A stretch of DNA of 64,000 nt from Syntrophobacter fumaroxidans MPOB (GCF_000014965.1 NC_008554.1:1-64000), one strand, 5' to 3'; numbered from the stretch's first letter, positions 37,084 through 45,657 are shown. Notes: generated by a model from the sequence alone, not told the origin. Numbers and translations are program-made.

Positions 37084-38022
37084 ATGACACATCCTGCGAG
37101 AGTTGTCGCAAAACTTCTGCTTGGTTTGAGCCTGGTTTTTGCGGTCGCCGGGGCTCCGGCCGCCGTCGGCGCCGCGGAGGCGAAAGGTCGTCTGGAGGTC
37201 ACCGTCAGCATTCTGCCTCAGAAGTATTTTGTGGAGAAGATCGGCGGGGACCTGGTTTCCGTCACCGTGATGGTGGAACCGGGAGCGGAACCGCACGTCT
37301 ACGATCCCAAGCCGCAGAGGATGACGGGGCTTACCCGGTCGAAAATCTATTTTGCCGTCGGCGCGCCGTTCGAGGACGTCTGGCTCGATCGGTTCGCCGC
37401 GGCCAATCCTAAAATGCGCATCGTCCGGACCGATGCCGGAATCGCAAAGCTTTCCATGGAACACGACCATGCTACCCCGGAGAAGGAAGAGGCGCACACG
37501 CATCCGGAGTCCGCTGCGAGGGAGCATTCTCACGGCGGGGAGGACCCTCACGTGTGGACTTCCCCTCCGCTGGTGATGATCCAGGCGCGGCACATCCTCG
37601 CCGGGCTGGTCGAGGCGGATCCCGCTCACCGGGGGGCCTACGAGACGAACTACCGGAAGTTCGTGGAGGAACTGGTCGAGCTGGATCACTTTCTACTGAA
37701 CCTGTTTCAAGACAGGCCGAAAGGGGAGTTCATCGTCTTTCATCCGGCCTGGGGCTATTTTGCCGAAGCCTACAACCTCCAGCAGGTGTCCATCGAAATC
37801 GAAGGCAAGGAACCGAAGGCGGCCGATCTGCAGCGGTTGATCGAACAAGCGCGGAAACGCAGGGTCGGAACGGTTTTCGTGCAGCCGCAGTTTTCCGACA
37901 GGAGCGCCAAGGTCATTGCCGAGGCCATCGGCTCGCGGGTGGAATTTGCCGATCCGATGTCGGCCGACTGGGACAGGAACCTGCGGGAATTCGCGGGGAA
38001 AATCCACGCATCACTGCACTGA
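37084..38022 (+). CDS. znuA: Zinc/manganese ABC transporter substrate-binding protein (ZnuA-like)
   Basis: The 312-residue product has a signal peptide (residues about 1-31, cleaved after VGAAEA or nearby) and the cluster A-I metal-binding fold: VSILPQKYFVEKIGG, VEPGAEPHVYDPKP, a metal histidine in DPHVWTSP, FHPAWGYFAE and VQPQFSDRSAKVIAEA. A His/Glu-rich loop at about residues 122-157 (EHDHATPEKEEAHTHPES) is typical of zinc rather than manganese proteins. It would capture metal in the periplasm. No ATPase or permease gene follows, which is unusual; it must use a transporter encoded elsewhere. ATG 37084 has a strong GGAGGGAG site. Confidence 0.9.
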   Translation: MTHPARVVAKLLLGLSLVFAVAGAPAAVGAAEAKGRLEVTVSILPQKYFVEKIGGDLVSVTVMVEPGAEPHVYDPKPQRMTGLTRSKIYFAVGAPFEDVWLDRFAAANPKMRIVRTDAGIAKLSMEHDHATPEKEEAHTHPESAAREHSHGGEDPHVWTSPPLVMIQARHILAGLVEADPAHRGAYETNYRKFVEELVELDHFLLNLFQDRPKGEFIVFHPAWGYFAEAYNLQQVSIEIEGKEPKAADLQRLIEQARKRRVGTVFVQPQFSDRSAKVIAEAIGSRVEFADPMSADWDRNLREFAGKIHASLH

Positions 38023-38112
38023 TGCCGCATCCCGCGATGCACCGACTACGCGAATGCCCCGCGGTCCGGTGAAGCGCGCCGACTCCGGGGCTCGGGTTGC
38101 ATGGGAGCCGTT

Positions 38113-38562
38113 ATGTGCCGCCAATGCGATTATTCCGATCTTCTGAAACGCTCGGGAGTGAGCCTGACGGTTCACCGGTTGAGGGTGCTGGAGGTCATCG
38201 GGGACAGCCCGTGTCCGCTGAGTCACCGGGAGATTCACCGGACGCTGAAACGATCCCGCGTCGTGGACCGGGTGACGGTCTACCGCATACTCGATCTTCT
38301 CGTGGACAAGGGGGTCGTCCAGCGGATCAGCTCGGGCGACAGGGGTTTCCGGTACGGCCTGGCCCCCAGCTCGAACCATCCCTCCCATCATCATTTTTTC
38401 TGCAGCGTTTGCGGGAACATGCAATGTCTCGATCCCGGTGCGCTTCCCATCGATTTGCAGGCACTGCAACGGTCCTGCGCGTCCTTGATCCGCAACGTCG
38501 AGGTGCGCCTGGACGGGATATGCGGGAACTGCCTGGAGAATCGCGGCGCCAAGGATAACTGA
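38113..38562 (+). CDS. Fur-family transcriptional regulator (Zur-like)
   Basis: The product of about 149 residues has the Fur winged-helix (SLTVHRLRVLEVI, DRVTVYRILDLLVDKGVV) and the dimer/metal domain with HPSHHHFFCSVCGNMQC and a C-terminal CGNC pair, which together form the structural zinc site. The neighbouring ZnuA-like gene, 78-90 bases upstream on the same strand, suggests a zinc-sensing (Zur) role, but Fur and PerR types cannot be excluded. GGGAG lies five bases before ATG 38113; an ATG at 38101 is also in frame. A hairpin follows the gene. Confidence 0.87.
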   Translation: MCRQCDYSDLLKRSGVSLTVHRLRVLEVIGDSPCPLSHREIHRTLKRSRVVDRVTVYRILDLLVDKGVVQRISSGDRGFRYGLAPSSNHPSHHHFFCSVCGNMQCLDPGALPIDLQALQRSCASLIRNVEVRLDGICGNCLENRGAKDN

Positions 38563-38563
38563 G

Positions 38564-38608
38564 GGGGAGGCCGGAGCACGGGAAGGTGACGCACTCCGGC
38601 CGTTTCCC
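38564..38608 (+). terminator. Terminator-like hairpin after the Fur-family gene
   Basis: GGCCGGAG (38569-38576) pairs with CTCCGGCC (38594-38601), flanked by GGGGGA and TTTCCCC which can extend the stem. A short GTTT follows. It begins just after the stop codon at 38562. Confidence 0.6.
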
Positions 38609-38627
38609 CGACCCACCGGTTTTCAGT

Positions 38628-38656
38628 TTGACTTTGTCTTCCTTTTTGGGTTTAAA
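38628..38656 (+). promoter_or_regulatory. Promoter of the tup operon
   Basis: TTGACT (38628-38633), a 17-base spacer and TTTAAA (38651-38656) precede the riboswitch and tupABC. The predicted start is near 38663. Confidence 0.6.
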
Positions 38657-38792
38657 AGGATGAGATGCCCCTATGCTGCCGGCCAGTCGACGGAACGACT
38701 CGTTTCGTGCAGGGAGGCACGCGTCACTTCGATTTCGGATAAAAAGAACGGTCGCTCCCCGAGCCGCCGGGTCTAAGGCTTTTGCGGCGGCC

Positions 38793-38900
38793 GGCAGGGT
38801 GTGCCTGGAAACGGGCATGCCTCCCGTTGCGGAAAGGGGAGCAGGTCAAACCGGGTTTCCAGTGCCGGAGCCTGCCCTTTTCGCGGGTTCCGGTTTTTTT
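38793..38900 (+). promoter_or_regulatory. Probable molybdenum/tungsten cofactor (Moco/Tuco) riboswitch with terminator
   Basis: The segment resembles the Moco RNA motif as I recall it: CCTCCC...GGGGAG, GGTCAAACC, and GTGCCGGAGCCTGCCC. By hand it folds as P1 GGCAGG (38793-38798)/CCTGCC (38871-38876), P2 CTGGAAAC (38805-38812)/GTTTCCAG (38855-38862), hairpin CTCCC (38821-38825)/GGGAG (38837-38841), and GGT-CAA-ACC. The strand CCGGAGCCTGCCC can instead pair with GGGTTCCGG (38885-38893) to form a terminator followed by seven T (38894-38900). The aptamer and terminator are therefore mutually exclusive. It lies about 210 bases before tupA, a sensible target. The direction of control is not resolved. 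Confidence 0.72.
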
Positions 38901-39106
38901 GCCTCGTTGGCCCCGCAGGGGCCGGAGCGGCGGGGTGGATGGTCCGGGCGGGGAGGTTTGGGTGCCGCGCGGAGTCCCGCGGGTTTCCGCCGGGGATGAA
39001 ACGGCGTGCCGATTGCGGCGGCGGTTCACGCGGATCGCCGAGTGTCCTGAGACAGCCTGCGGAATGCGATACGGAAGGTCACCATTCACCATAAAGGAGA
39101 GGAGCC

Positions 39107-39952
39107 ATGTTGAGAAAATCGGTTTTGGCTGGTGCGGTGCTCGTTGCCCTGGTTTGTTTCGGCTTCATCGGTGTGCGGGACGGGGATTGCGCGGAACCCC
39201 AAATAAAGGATCTTATATTGGCGACCACCACGTCCACCGTGGATACCGGACTCCTTGACGCATTGATCCCGAAGTTCGAAAAAGAAACCGGATACCGTGT
39301 CAAGACCATCTCCGCCGGCACGGGGCAGGCTTTGGCAATGGGTGAGAAGGGCGAAGCGGACGTGCTCCTGGTTCACGCTCCCGAGGCGGAGAAGAAGCTG
39401 GTTGACGGCGGGATGGTGATCAACTATCAGCTGGTCATGCACAACGACTTCGTGATCGTCGGCCCGGCGGGAGACCCGGCGGGGATCAAAGGCAAGCCGA
39501 GTGCGGATGCGCTCAAGGCCGTCGCGGCGAAGGAAGCCGTGTTCATTTCCCGGGGGGACGATTCCGGCACGCACAAAAAGGAAAAATCTCTGTGGAAGAA
39601 GGTGGAAATTCAGCCCGCAGGGAAATGGTACCGGGAATCCGGGCAGGGCATGGGGGCGACCCTGCTGATGGCTTCCGAACAGCAGGGATACACGCTTACG
39701 GACCGCGGAACCTACCTCGCCCAGAAGAAGAACGTCAAGCTCGACATCCTGTCCGAAGGGGACAAGGCCCTGCTCAACATCTATCACGTCATGCAGGTGA
39801 ATCCGGAGAAATTCGCCAAGGTCAACGGCCCCGGCGCCAAGGCTTTCGTCGAATTCATGGTGCGGCCCGACGTCCAGAAGTTCATCGGTGAATTCGGCAA
39901 GGACAAGTTCGGTCAGCCGCTCTTTTTCCCCGACGCTGGAAAGCAGATGTAG
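39107..39952 (+). CDS. tupA: Tungstate ABC transporter substrate-binding protein
   Basis: The 281-residue product has a signal peptide (to about residue 29) and the TupA signature TTTSTVDTG at about residues 41-49. Further family motifs are SAGTGQALAMGEKGEADVLL and ISRGDDSGTHKKE. TupA binds tungstate with very high affinity in the periplasm; some members also take molybdate or vanadate. GGAGAGGAGCC precedes ATG 39107. It is the first gene of tupABC, beneath a probable cofactor riboswitch and close to two formate dehydrogenases, which fits a tungsten-dependent metabolism. Confidence 0.93.
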   Translation: MLRKSVLAGAVLVALVCFGFIGVRDGDCAEPQIKDLILATTTSTVDTGLLDALIPKFEKETGYRVKTISAGTGQALAMGEKGEADVLLVHAPEAEKKLVDGGMVINYQLVMHNDFVIVGPAGDPAGIKGKPSADALKAVAAKEAVFISRGDDSGTHKKEKSLWKKVEIQPAGKWYRESGQGMGATLLMASEQQGYTLTDRGTYLAQKKNVKLDILSEGDKALLNIYHVMQVNPEKFAKVNGPGAKAFVEFMVRPDVQKFIGEFGKDKFGQPLFFPDAGKQM

Positions 39953-39985
39953 GGAAGGCCCGGAGCGTATGACGGGAGGTCAGCT

Positions 39986-40678
39986 TTGAACGTCATTTCC
40001 GAAGGCATCGTCGAAGCGGCAAGGCTGCTCGTCACTTTGGACCCCGATGTAGTGGCCATCACCCTGAGGACGCTCCAGGTCTCCACGACCGCAACCTTCA
40101 TCAGTGTCCTGATCGGCCTTCCGTTCGGCACTTTCCTGGCCCTGACCCGATTTTTCGGCCGCGGATTCGTGGTGAGCCTGGTCAACTTCGGGATGGGACT
40201 TCCCCCCGTGGTCGTGGGGCTCGTCACGTGGCTGTTCCTGACCCGATACGGGCCGTTGGGCACGCTGGGTCTCCTCTATTCCCCCACGGCCATGGTCATC
40301 GCGCAGGCGGTCATCGCTTCGCCCATCGTGGCGGGGTTCGCCATGGCGGCTATCCAGTCGGTCAACCCCAAGCTCCGCCTGCAAATCCTGTCCCTGGGAG
40401 CGACCCGCATCCAGTTCCTGTTCCTGCTGCTCTGGGAGGCGCGCCTGGGCATCCTGGCCGCTGTAATAGCCGGTTTCGGCGGCGTCATCAGCGAGGTGGG
40501 CGCGTCCATGATGGTGGGCGGCAACGTGCGCGGCTATACGCGCGTGCTCACTACCGCCACGGTCCTTGAGGTTTCCAAGGGGAGTTTCGCGCTCGCCACG
40601 GGGCTGAGCATCATCCTGCTGGCGCTTTCCTTCGGCATCATGGCCTCATTGAGCTACCTGCAGCAAAGGGGCCGGTGA
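39986..40678 (+). CDS. tupB: Tungstate ABC transporter permease
   Basis: The 230-residue product is a typical TupB inner-membrane permease with five or six hydrophobic segments and the ABC coupling loop near AAIQSVNPKLRLQILSLGA. It continues FGGVISEVGASMMVGGN, characteristic of this family. The start is TTG 39986, five bases after GGGAGGT; no ATG is available near it. The stop overlaps the tupC start in TGATG. Confidence 0.92.
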   Translation: MNVISEGIVEAARLLVTLDPDVVAITLRTLQVSTTATFISVLIGLPFGTFLALTRFFGRGFVVSLVNFGMGLPPVVVGLVTWLFLTRYGPLGTLGLLYSPTAMVIAQAVIASPIVAGFAMAAIQSVNPKLRLQILSLGATRIQFLFLLLWEARLGILAAVIAGFGGVISEVGASMMVGGNVRGYTRVLTTATVLEVSKGSFALATGLSIILLALSFGIMASLSYLQQRGR

Positions 40679-41406
40679 TGGCCGAACACTTGATCGCGGC
40701 AAAGGATTTGCGACTCCGGCTGGACGGGCGGGACATCTTCCATATCCCGGAGTTTTCCCTTCAGCGGGGGGAAGTCCTGGCGCTCGTCGGTCCCAACGGT
40801 TCCGGCAAGTCCAGCCTTCTTCTCACCCTCGCCCTGCTTCAGGAGCCGACGGAGGGGACGGTACGCTTTGACGGCCGTCCGGCGGGCAGGGACAATGCCC
40901 TGGCGTTGCGCCGCCGCATGGCGCTGGTGTTCCAGGAGGCTTTGCTGCTGGATGCCACGGTGCGCCGCAACCTCATGATCGCACTCCGCCTGCGGGGAGT
41001 CACGGGGAGGGAGGCCGAACAGCGGGCCAATCGCTGGCTGGATCGTTTCGGAATCGCCCATCTCGCTTCCCGAAAGGCGCGTCGGCTTTCAGGCGGCGAA
41101 GCTCAGCGAACGAGCCTGGCCCGCGCATTTGCCCTGGAGCCGGAAGTCCTTTTCCTGGACGAACCCTTCGCTTCGCTCGATTATCCCACGCGCCGCTCCC
41201 TGCTCGGCGAGCTCGGGAAGCTCCTCAAGGACATGAACATGACCACCCTGTTCGTCACCCACGACTACACGGAAATTCCCTATCTCGCCGATCGAGTGAT
41301 GGTCCTCTATGAAGGGCGGATCATCAAGACGGGATCGGTGCGGCAGGTCTTCGGGGATCAGATCGTCGAGCGCAAGGTCTGGGCGCCCTGGGAGGACGCC
41401 GAGTAG
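40678..41406 (+). CDS. tupC: Tungstate ABC transporter ATP-binding protein
   Basis: The 242-residue product has the ABC ATPase motifs: Walker A GPNGSGKSS, Q-loop VFQEALL, signature LSGGEAQRTSLARA, Walker B VLFLDEPFASLD and H-loop FVTHDY. It energises tungstate import through TupB. The start ATG overlaps the tupB stop, so the two are translationally coupled. A GC-rich hairpin follows at 41421-41442. Confidence 0.93.
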   Translation: MAEHLIAAKDLRLRLDGRDIFHIPEFSLQRGEVLALVGPNGSGKSSLLLTLALLQEPTEGTVRFDGRPAGRDNALALRRRMALVFQEALLLDATVRRNLMIALRLRGVTGREAEQRANRWLDRFGIAHLASRKARRLSGGEAQRTSLARAFALEPEVLFLDEPFASLDYPTRRSLLGELGKLLKDMNMTTLFVTHDYTEIPYLADRVMVLYEGRIIKTGSVRQVFGDQIVERKVWAPWEDAE

Positions 41407-41420
41407 CGAAGGGGGTTTTC

Positions 41421-41442
41421 CCGCCCGAAGCCTGCCGGGCGG
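41421..41442 (+). terminator. Hairpin following tupC
   Basis: CCGCCCG (41421-41427) pairs perfectly with CGGGCGG (41436-41442) around eight bases, 15 bases after the tupC stop. No T-run follows, so termination is only inferred. Confidence 0.5.
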
Positions 41443-41532
41443 AAGACGTGTAACGCTCCGGATGCACCGGGCGGGGCATTGCCGCGGACCGGTCGGCATC
41501 GTCCGGGGTCCGGTGCCGTTCCTCAAAAAGGA

Positions 41533-41554
41533 GATTGGGCCCGAAGGCCCAATC
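41533..41554 (-). terminator. Hairpin with T-run on the minus strand
   Basis: GATTGGGCC (41533-41541) pairs perfectly with GGCCCAATC (41546-41554) around CGAA. On the minus strand it is followed by TCCTTTTTG. No minus-strand gene precedes it, so it may stop antisense transcription. Confidence 0.45.
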
Positions 41555-41614
41555 ACAGAGAAAGGAACAGAGCATAAAGCTGATTGCGAATGAAGAATCT
41601 CACAAGATTTTTAT

Positions 41615-41988
41615 TATGTCAAGTCTGATATAACGAAACTTGAAAAATTTCCCCATACTCGATGCGAATCCGCCCGGGACAAAGATATCCCGGCCTGATG
41701 CCGTCCCCGTCGGCATCAACGACGGCCGTTGACCGCCTCACGGGTCCGAAGCGCGCGCGTCTCCTTTCCCGCCGATGGGAAATCCGCAAAACCAACCTGA
41801 AAGCGATGCGCGATCGCCAGCCAATCCCGCCGGCAATCACGTTTTGCAGCCGACCATGTGCATTTCGCAATAAATAGTTCACTTCGTTATTGTTTCGAGA
41901 AGGCAAAGTGAAAATGTGAAACCTTTCTCTTGACTTCAGGGTGAAGGCGTCTATACTGGCGGTGGTTATGTCAAGCCGGATACAACGA
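41615..41988 (+). repeat. Pair of 22-base direct repeats
   Basis: TATGTCAAGTCTGATATAAC (from 41615) and TATGTCAAGCCGGATACAAC (from 41967) share all but a few positions, both continuing GA. They are 352 bases apart. The second begins three bases after the predicted transcription start of the formate dehydrogenase gene. Confidence 0.5.
41930..41957 (+). promoter_or_regulatory. Promoter of the cytoplasmic formate dehydrogenase gene
   Basis: TTGACT (41930-41935), 16 bases and TATACT (41952-41957) form a near-consensus sigma-70 promoter. The predicted start is about 41964, leaving a leader of about 257 bases. Confidence 0.7.
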
Positions 41989-42221
41989 TTCAGTGGAGTC
42001 CCTTTGCTGTCGGGTCCGCGAACAGGGCCGCTTCGGAAGCTTGATGCGCCGGGTTTGCCCGGGTGTGGGAGTGCCGATGAGAGGTCCGGAGGAGGCGTGG
42101 CCGGAAACGAGGGAGTCTTTCGGGTCAGGGGGTCGGATCGGCGGTTTGAGGGCGCCGGCCCGGCGGTTGTCAAGCGGTTACCGGGAAATTGTCTTCACGA
42201 ACACACACAGAAAGAGGGCCT

Positions 42222-44936
42222 ATGAAAGACGATATCATCACTCTCAAGGTCAACGGGAAGGATTTCAAGGGAAGGGAGGTCAAGGGAAAAAAAGGGCAGA
42301 CGGTCCTCGAAGTTCTTCGGGCCAACGACGTTCATGTGCCCACCCTGTGCTACCATCCCCAGATGCCACCCTACGGGGGATGCAGATTGTGCATCGTCGA
42401 AATCGAGAACATGCGCGGTCTCCCGCCTTCCTGTACCACCCCCGCAACCGACGGGATGGTTGTGAACACGCACTCACCCAAGGTGGTCGGGGTGCGTAAA
42501 ACGGTGCTGGAACTGCTCCTCGCCTACGGGGACCACAATTGCCTGCTGTGCGAGCAGACGGGCAGCTGCGAGCTCCAAAACCTGGTTTACGAGCACGGCA
42601 TCGACCATGTTCGCATCAAGTCGCAATTCGTTCCCAAGATCAAGGACGATTCACATCCGATGATCGTCCGCGACCACAACAAGTGCGTGCTGTGCGGCCG
42701 CTGCGTCAGGGCCTGCCTGCAGGTGCAGGTGAACGGCGCCATCGATGTCGCGGCTCGCGGTTCGGATTCCTACATCACGACGTTCAACAACACCAACCTG
42801 ATGGAATCCAACTGCGTTTCCTGCGGTCAATGCGTTCAGGCATGCCCGGTGGGTGCCCTGACCGAGAAAAAGTCGAGGTTCAAGGGCCGGGCGTGGGAGA
42901 TGGAAAAGGTCCGCACGACCTGCCCCTACTGCGGCGTGGGCTGCCAGATGTGGCTGCACGTCAAGGACGGCCGGATCGTCAAGGTCACGGGGGTCGAGGA
43001 CGGCGCTCCCAATGAAGGCCGGTTGTGTGTGAAGGGCCGCTTCGGTTATGACTTCATCTATTCGGAAGAGCGGCTGAAGACGCCTTTGATCAAGGAAAAC
43101 GGTGCGTTTCGTGAGGCTTCATGGGACGAGGCGCTCGATCTGGTCGCAAAGAAGTTCACGGAAATCAAGAAAAAACACGGTCCGGACGCCATCGCGGGGG
43201 TGAGCTCGTCGCGCAGCCTCAACGAAGACTCCTACCAGATGCAGAAGCTGTTCCGCGCGGTGATCGGAACCAACAACATCGACAACTGCGCACGTACCTG
43301 ACACGCTCCAACCGTCGCCGGTCTGGCGAAATCTTTCGGTTCCGGAGCAATGACGAACTCGTTCGGCGATTTTGCGCGGGCGAAACTGATTCTGGCCATA
43401 GGCACCAACATGACGGAAGCGCACCCCGTGGCTTCGAGTTTTGTGAAGAACGCGGTGCAGAACGGTGGGGAACTGATCGTGGTGGATCCGCGCCGCACGG
43501 GCCTTGCCGATCACGCTTCCCAGCACCTCCAACTCCGCGTGGGCAGCGACATCGCGCTCCTCAACGGCCTGATGCACGTGCTCATCACGGAGGATCTCTA
43601 CGACAAGGAATACGTCAAGAACTGCTGTACGGGTTTTGACGAGCTGAAAAAGAAAGTCATGGAGTATCCGCCGGAGCGGGCGGCCGAGATCTCCGGGGTC
43701 GACGCCGAGACCATCCGGCAGGTCGCGCGCAAGCTCGCCACGGTGCGCCCGGCCATGCTGGCTTACACGCTGGGCATCACCGAACACACCTGCGGCATGA
43801 ACAACGTGCTGTCCTGCGCGAACCTGCAGATGCTCCTCGGCAATGTGGGATTCGAATGCGGCGGCGTCAACCCGTTGCGCGGCCAGAACAACGTGCAGGG
43901 AGCCTGCGACATGGGCGCTCTGCCCAATGTTTTCCCCGGGTATCAACAGGTGGCGGATCCCAAGGCGAGGGCGAAGTTTGAAGCGGCCTGGAACGTCAAG
44001 GGACTTCCCGACAAACCCGGTCTGATGATGCCGCAGATGATGGACGGCCTGGCGTCGGGGAAGGTCAAGGCCTTTTACATCTTCGGTGAGAACCTGGCCA
44101 ATACCGAGCCGGACATCCGGCACGTGGAGCACTGCCTGGATTCGGCCGAATTCCTGGTCTGCAACGATATCTTCCCGACGGAGACGACGCGCTTTGCGGA
44201 CGTCGTATTTCCGGTCGCTGCCTGGAGCGAGAACGACGGAACCTTCAGCAACAGCGAGCGGCGGGTGAGCCGGGTGCGGACCGTGAGCGAACCGCCGGGT
44301 GTGGCCAAGCCCAACTGGTGGGTTTTCAAGGAAATCGCCCGACGCATGGGACAGGAGTGGGCGTCTTCAAGCGCGCAGGAACTGTGGGACAATGAAATCT
44401 CGGTGCTGGCTCCGGCTCTTGGCGGAATCAAGTATCGGCGCATCGAGAAGGATGGTCTGCAGTGGCCCGCGCCGACCGAAGAACATCCGGGAACGCCGAC
44501 CTTGCATCGGGACGGCAAGTTCACCTGCGGACTGGGGAATCTGGTTCCTGTGGACTGGACACCCCCGGCGGAGGTGCCGGACAAGGAGTATCCGTTCGTG
44601 CTCAGCACGGGCCGGCGGCTGTTCCACTACCATACGCGGACCCAGACGGGAAGGTGTGAGGGATTGAACGACCTTCTGGGCGAAGAGACGGCCGACATGT
44701 CCCGGGAAGACGGCATCGCCATGGGAATTCAGGTCGGCGACAAAGTCCGGGTGAAATCGCGCCGCGGGGAAGTGGTGGTTACGGCCAATCCCACCGACCG
44801 CGTTCCGAAGGGCATGGTCTGGATGGCCTTCCATTTCCGCGATGGCTGTGCCAACTGGCTGACCAACCCGGTCTTCGATCCGGTCACGCAGACCGCGGAA
44901 TACAAAGCCTGCGCGGTCAAGATCGAAAAGGCCTGA
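42222..44936 (+). CDS. fdhA: Selenocysteine formate dehydrogenase, catalytic subunit with NuoG-like N-terminus
   Basis: One gene of 904 residues is interrupted by an in-frame TGA (43299-43301) read as selenocysteine 360 (CART-U-HAPTVAGLA, the family active site). It oxidises formate to CO2, or the reverse, at a W/Mo-bis-pyranopterin centre. The N-terminus is NuoG-like: a [2Fe-2S] site (Cys43 to about 71, PYGGCRLC), a His-Cys3 cluster (HNCLLCEQTGSCELQ) and two ferredoxin clusters (CVLCGRCVRAC, CVSCGQCVQACP). Next comes the catalytic domain with CPYCGVGCQMW and the C-terminal cofactor domain (TGRRLFHYHTRTQTGR). No signal peptide, so it is cytoplasmic. No NuoE/NuoF partner adjoins it, so its electron acceptor (ferredoxin, NAD or a hydrogenase) is open. 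A hairpin follows the gene. Confidence 0.94.
43299..43345 (+). promoter_or_regulatory. Selenocysteine UGA and SECIS element of the first formate dehydrogenase
   Basis: After TGA 43299-43301, AACCG (43310-43314) pairs with CGGTT (43337-43341), and CGCC (43316-43319) pairs with GGCG (43325-43328) around GGTCT. Both the spacing and the GGUCU loop match the E. coli fdhF element that recruits SelB. Confidence 0.88.
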
Positions 44937-44957
44937 TCGCAGGCCTCGGGATTTCAT

Positions 44958-44986
44958 CGGCGGGCGGGGTTTATCCCCGCCCGCCG
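44958..44986 (+). terminator. Strong hairpin after the first formate dehydrogenase gene
   Basis: CGGCGGGCGGGG (44958-44969) pairs perfectly with CCCCGCCCGCCG (44975-44986) around TTTAT, 21 bases past the stop. There is no T-run. The loop and stem recall the GGGG-TTTAT-CCCC hairpins of the dispersed repeat. Confidence 0.6.
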
Positions 44987-45317
44987 TGCCTGAGGCCCAC
45001 GGATTCTTGTTCTTTGAACCGGGCGGCATGTGATTGTGACGATCAGGGGCAAACCCGCCGCTCCGGCGACCCGCCGGGGCGGAAACGCGCAACGAAGCAG
45101 GAAAGTCATCGTCGTCATCCCGACGCACACCGAAATCCAACGGAACAATCCTTAGTCCGGGTCTCGACGGGGAAGCGGTTGCACCCGTCAGGAGGCCGAA
45201 ATCCGGGGGAAATGGCCCGGGATGCGGGCGGCACAGACATAAGGGTTGTATTATTGTTGGCATAACGGGTATACTCCCATGAACGGGGGAAAACCCTGGA
45301 GAGCTCTGATATTGAGG

Positions 45318-45514
45318 TGCGTTCAAGATTATACGACACCTGCCCGGTGGGAGGTGACGCGGGTGGGATAAACCCCGCCCCGATATGGTTGCCAGACGTA
45401 GTGAGAGGTGACGGAGGCGTGATAAACGCCGCCCGTGCGGACCGATGCGCCGGTCAGACGTATACAAGGGGAGGGCTTTATGCCCTCCCGCCCGATGCGA
45501 TCATCTTGAACGCA
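45318..45514 (+). repeat. Dispersed multi-hairpin repeat (copy C), MITE-like
   Basis: This 197-bp copy has perfect 12-bp inverted ends, TGCGTTCAAGAT (45318-45329) and ATCTTGAACGCA (45503-45514). Internal hairpins in order are CACCTGCCCGGTGGGAGGTG, GTGGGATAAACCCCGC, a partial second AGGTGACGGAGGCG unit, GACCGATGCGCCGGTC and GGGAGGGCTTTATGCCCTCCC. The extra length comes from an internal duplication. Confidence 0.85.
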
Positions 45515-45530
45515 GTTATCCATGATGCTG

Positions 45531-45657
45531 CGCCTCACGTGCGAAGCGTGAAAAAGTTTCACCCGAGAGTTTGTTATACAGTGTAATTGTCCATGGCGCC
45601 CGCGTTACCCGCGAAGCCTGAAAAAGTCTCACCCGGGAATCTGTTTTCCAGGTAACC
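45531..45657 (+). repeat. Tandem pair of 70-bp units upstream of the FmdE-like gene
   Basis: Two imperfect units begin CGAAGCGTGAAAAAGTTTCA (45542) and CGAAGCCTGAAAAAGTCTCA (45612), exactly 70 bases apart, both followed by CCCG. In unit 2, GTTACC (45604-45609) pairs with GGTAAC (45651-45656), and CCTGAAAA pairs with TTTTCCAGG. Unit 1 has different flanks with weaker but similar pairing. The central part is best conserved, while the stems differ. Confidence 0.65.

Larger units (their letters stand above)
41407..42221. other. Regulatory region between tupC and the first formate dehydrogenase
   Basis: No credible gene in 815 bases. From left to right there are a hairpin after tupC (41421-41442), a hairpin with a T-run on the minus strand (41533-41554), two copies of a 22-base direct repeat (41615 and 41967) and a near-consensus promoter (41930-41957). 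The last 250 bases are an untranslated leader. Confidence 0.55.

Noticed and set aside
41619-42173. 184-codon minus-strand frame upstream of the formate dehydrogenase
   Set aside because: Basic, low-complexity product, and it overlaps the good promoter and direct repeats on the other strand.
45318-45657. Clustered repeats considered as a CRISPR array
   Set aside because: Only two tandem units with no regular unique spacers, and no cas gene in the window.
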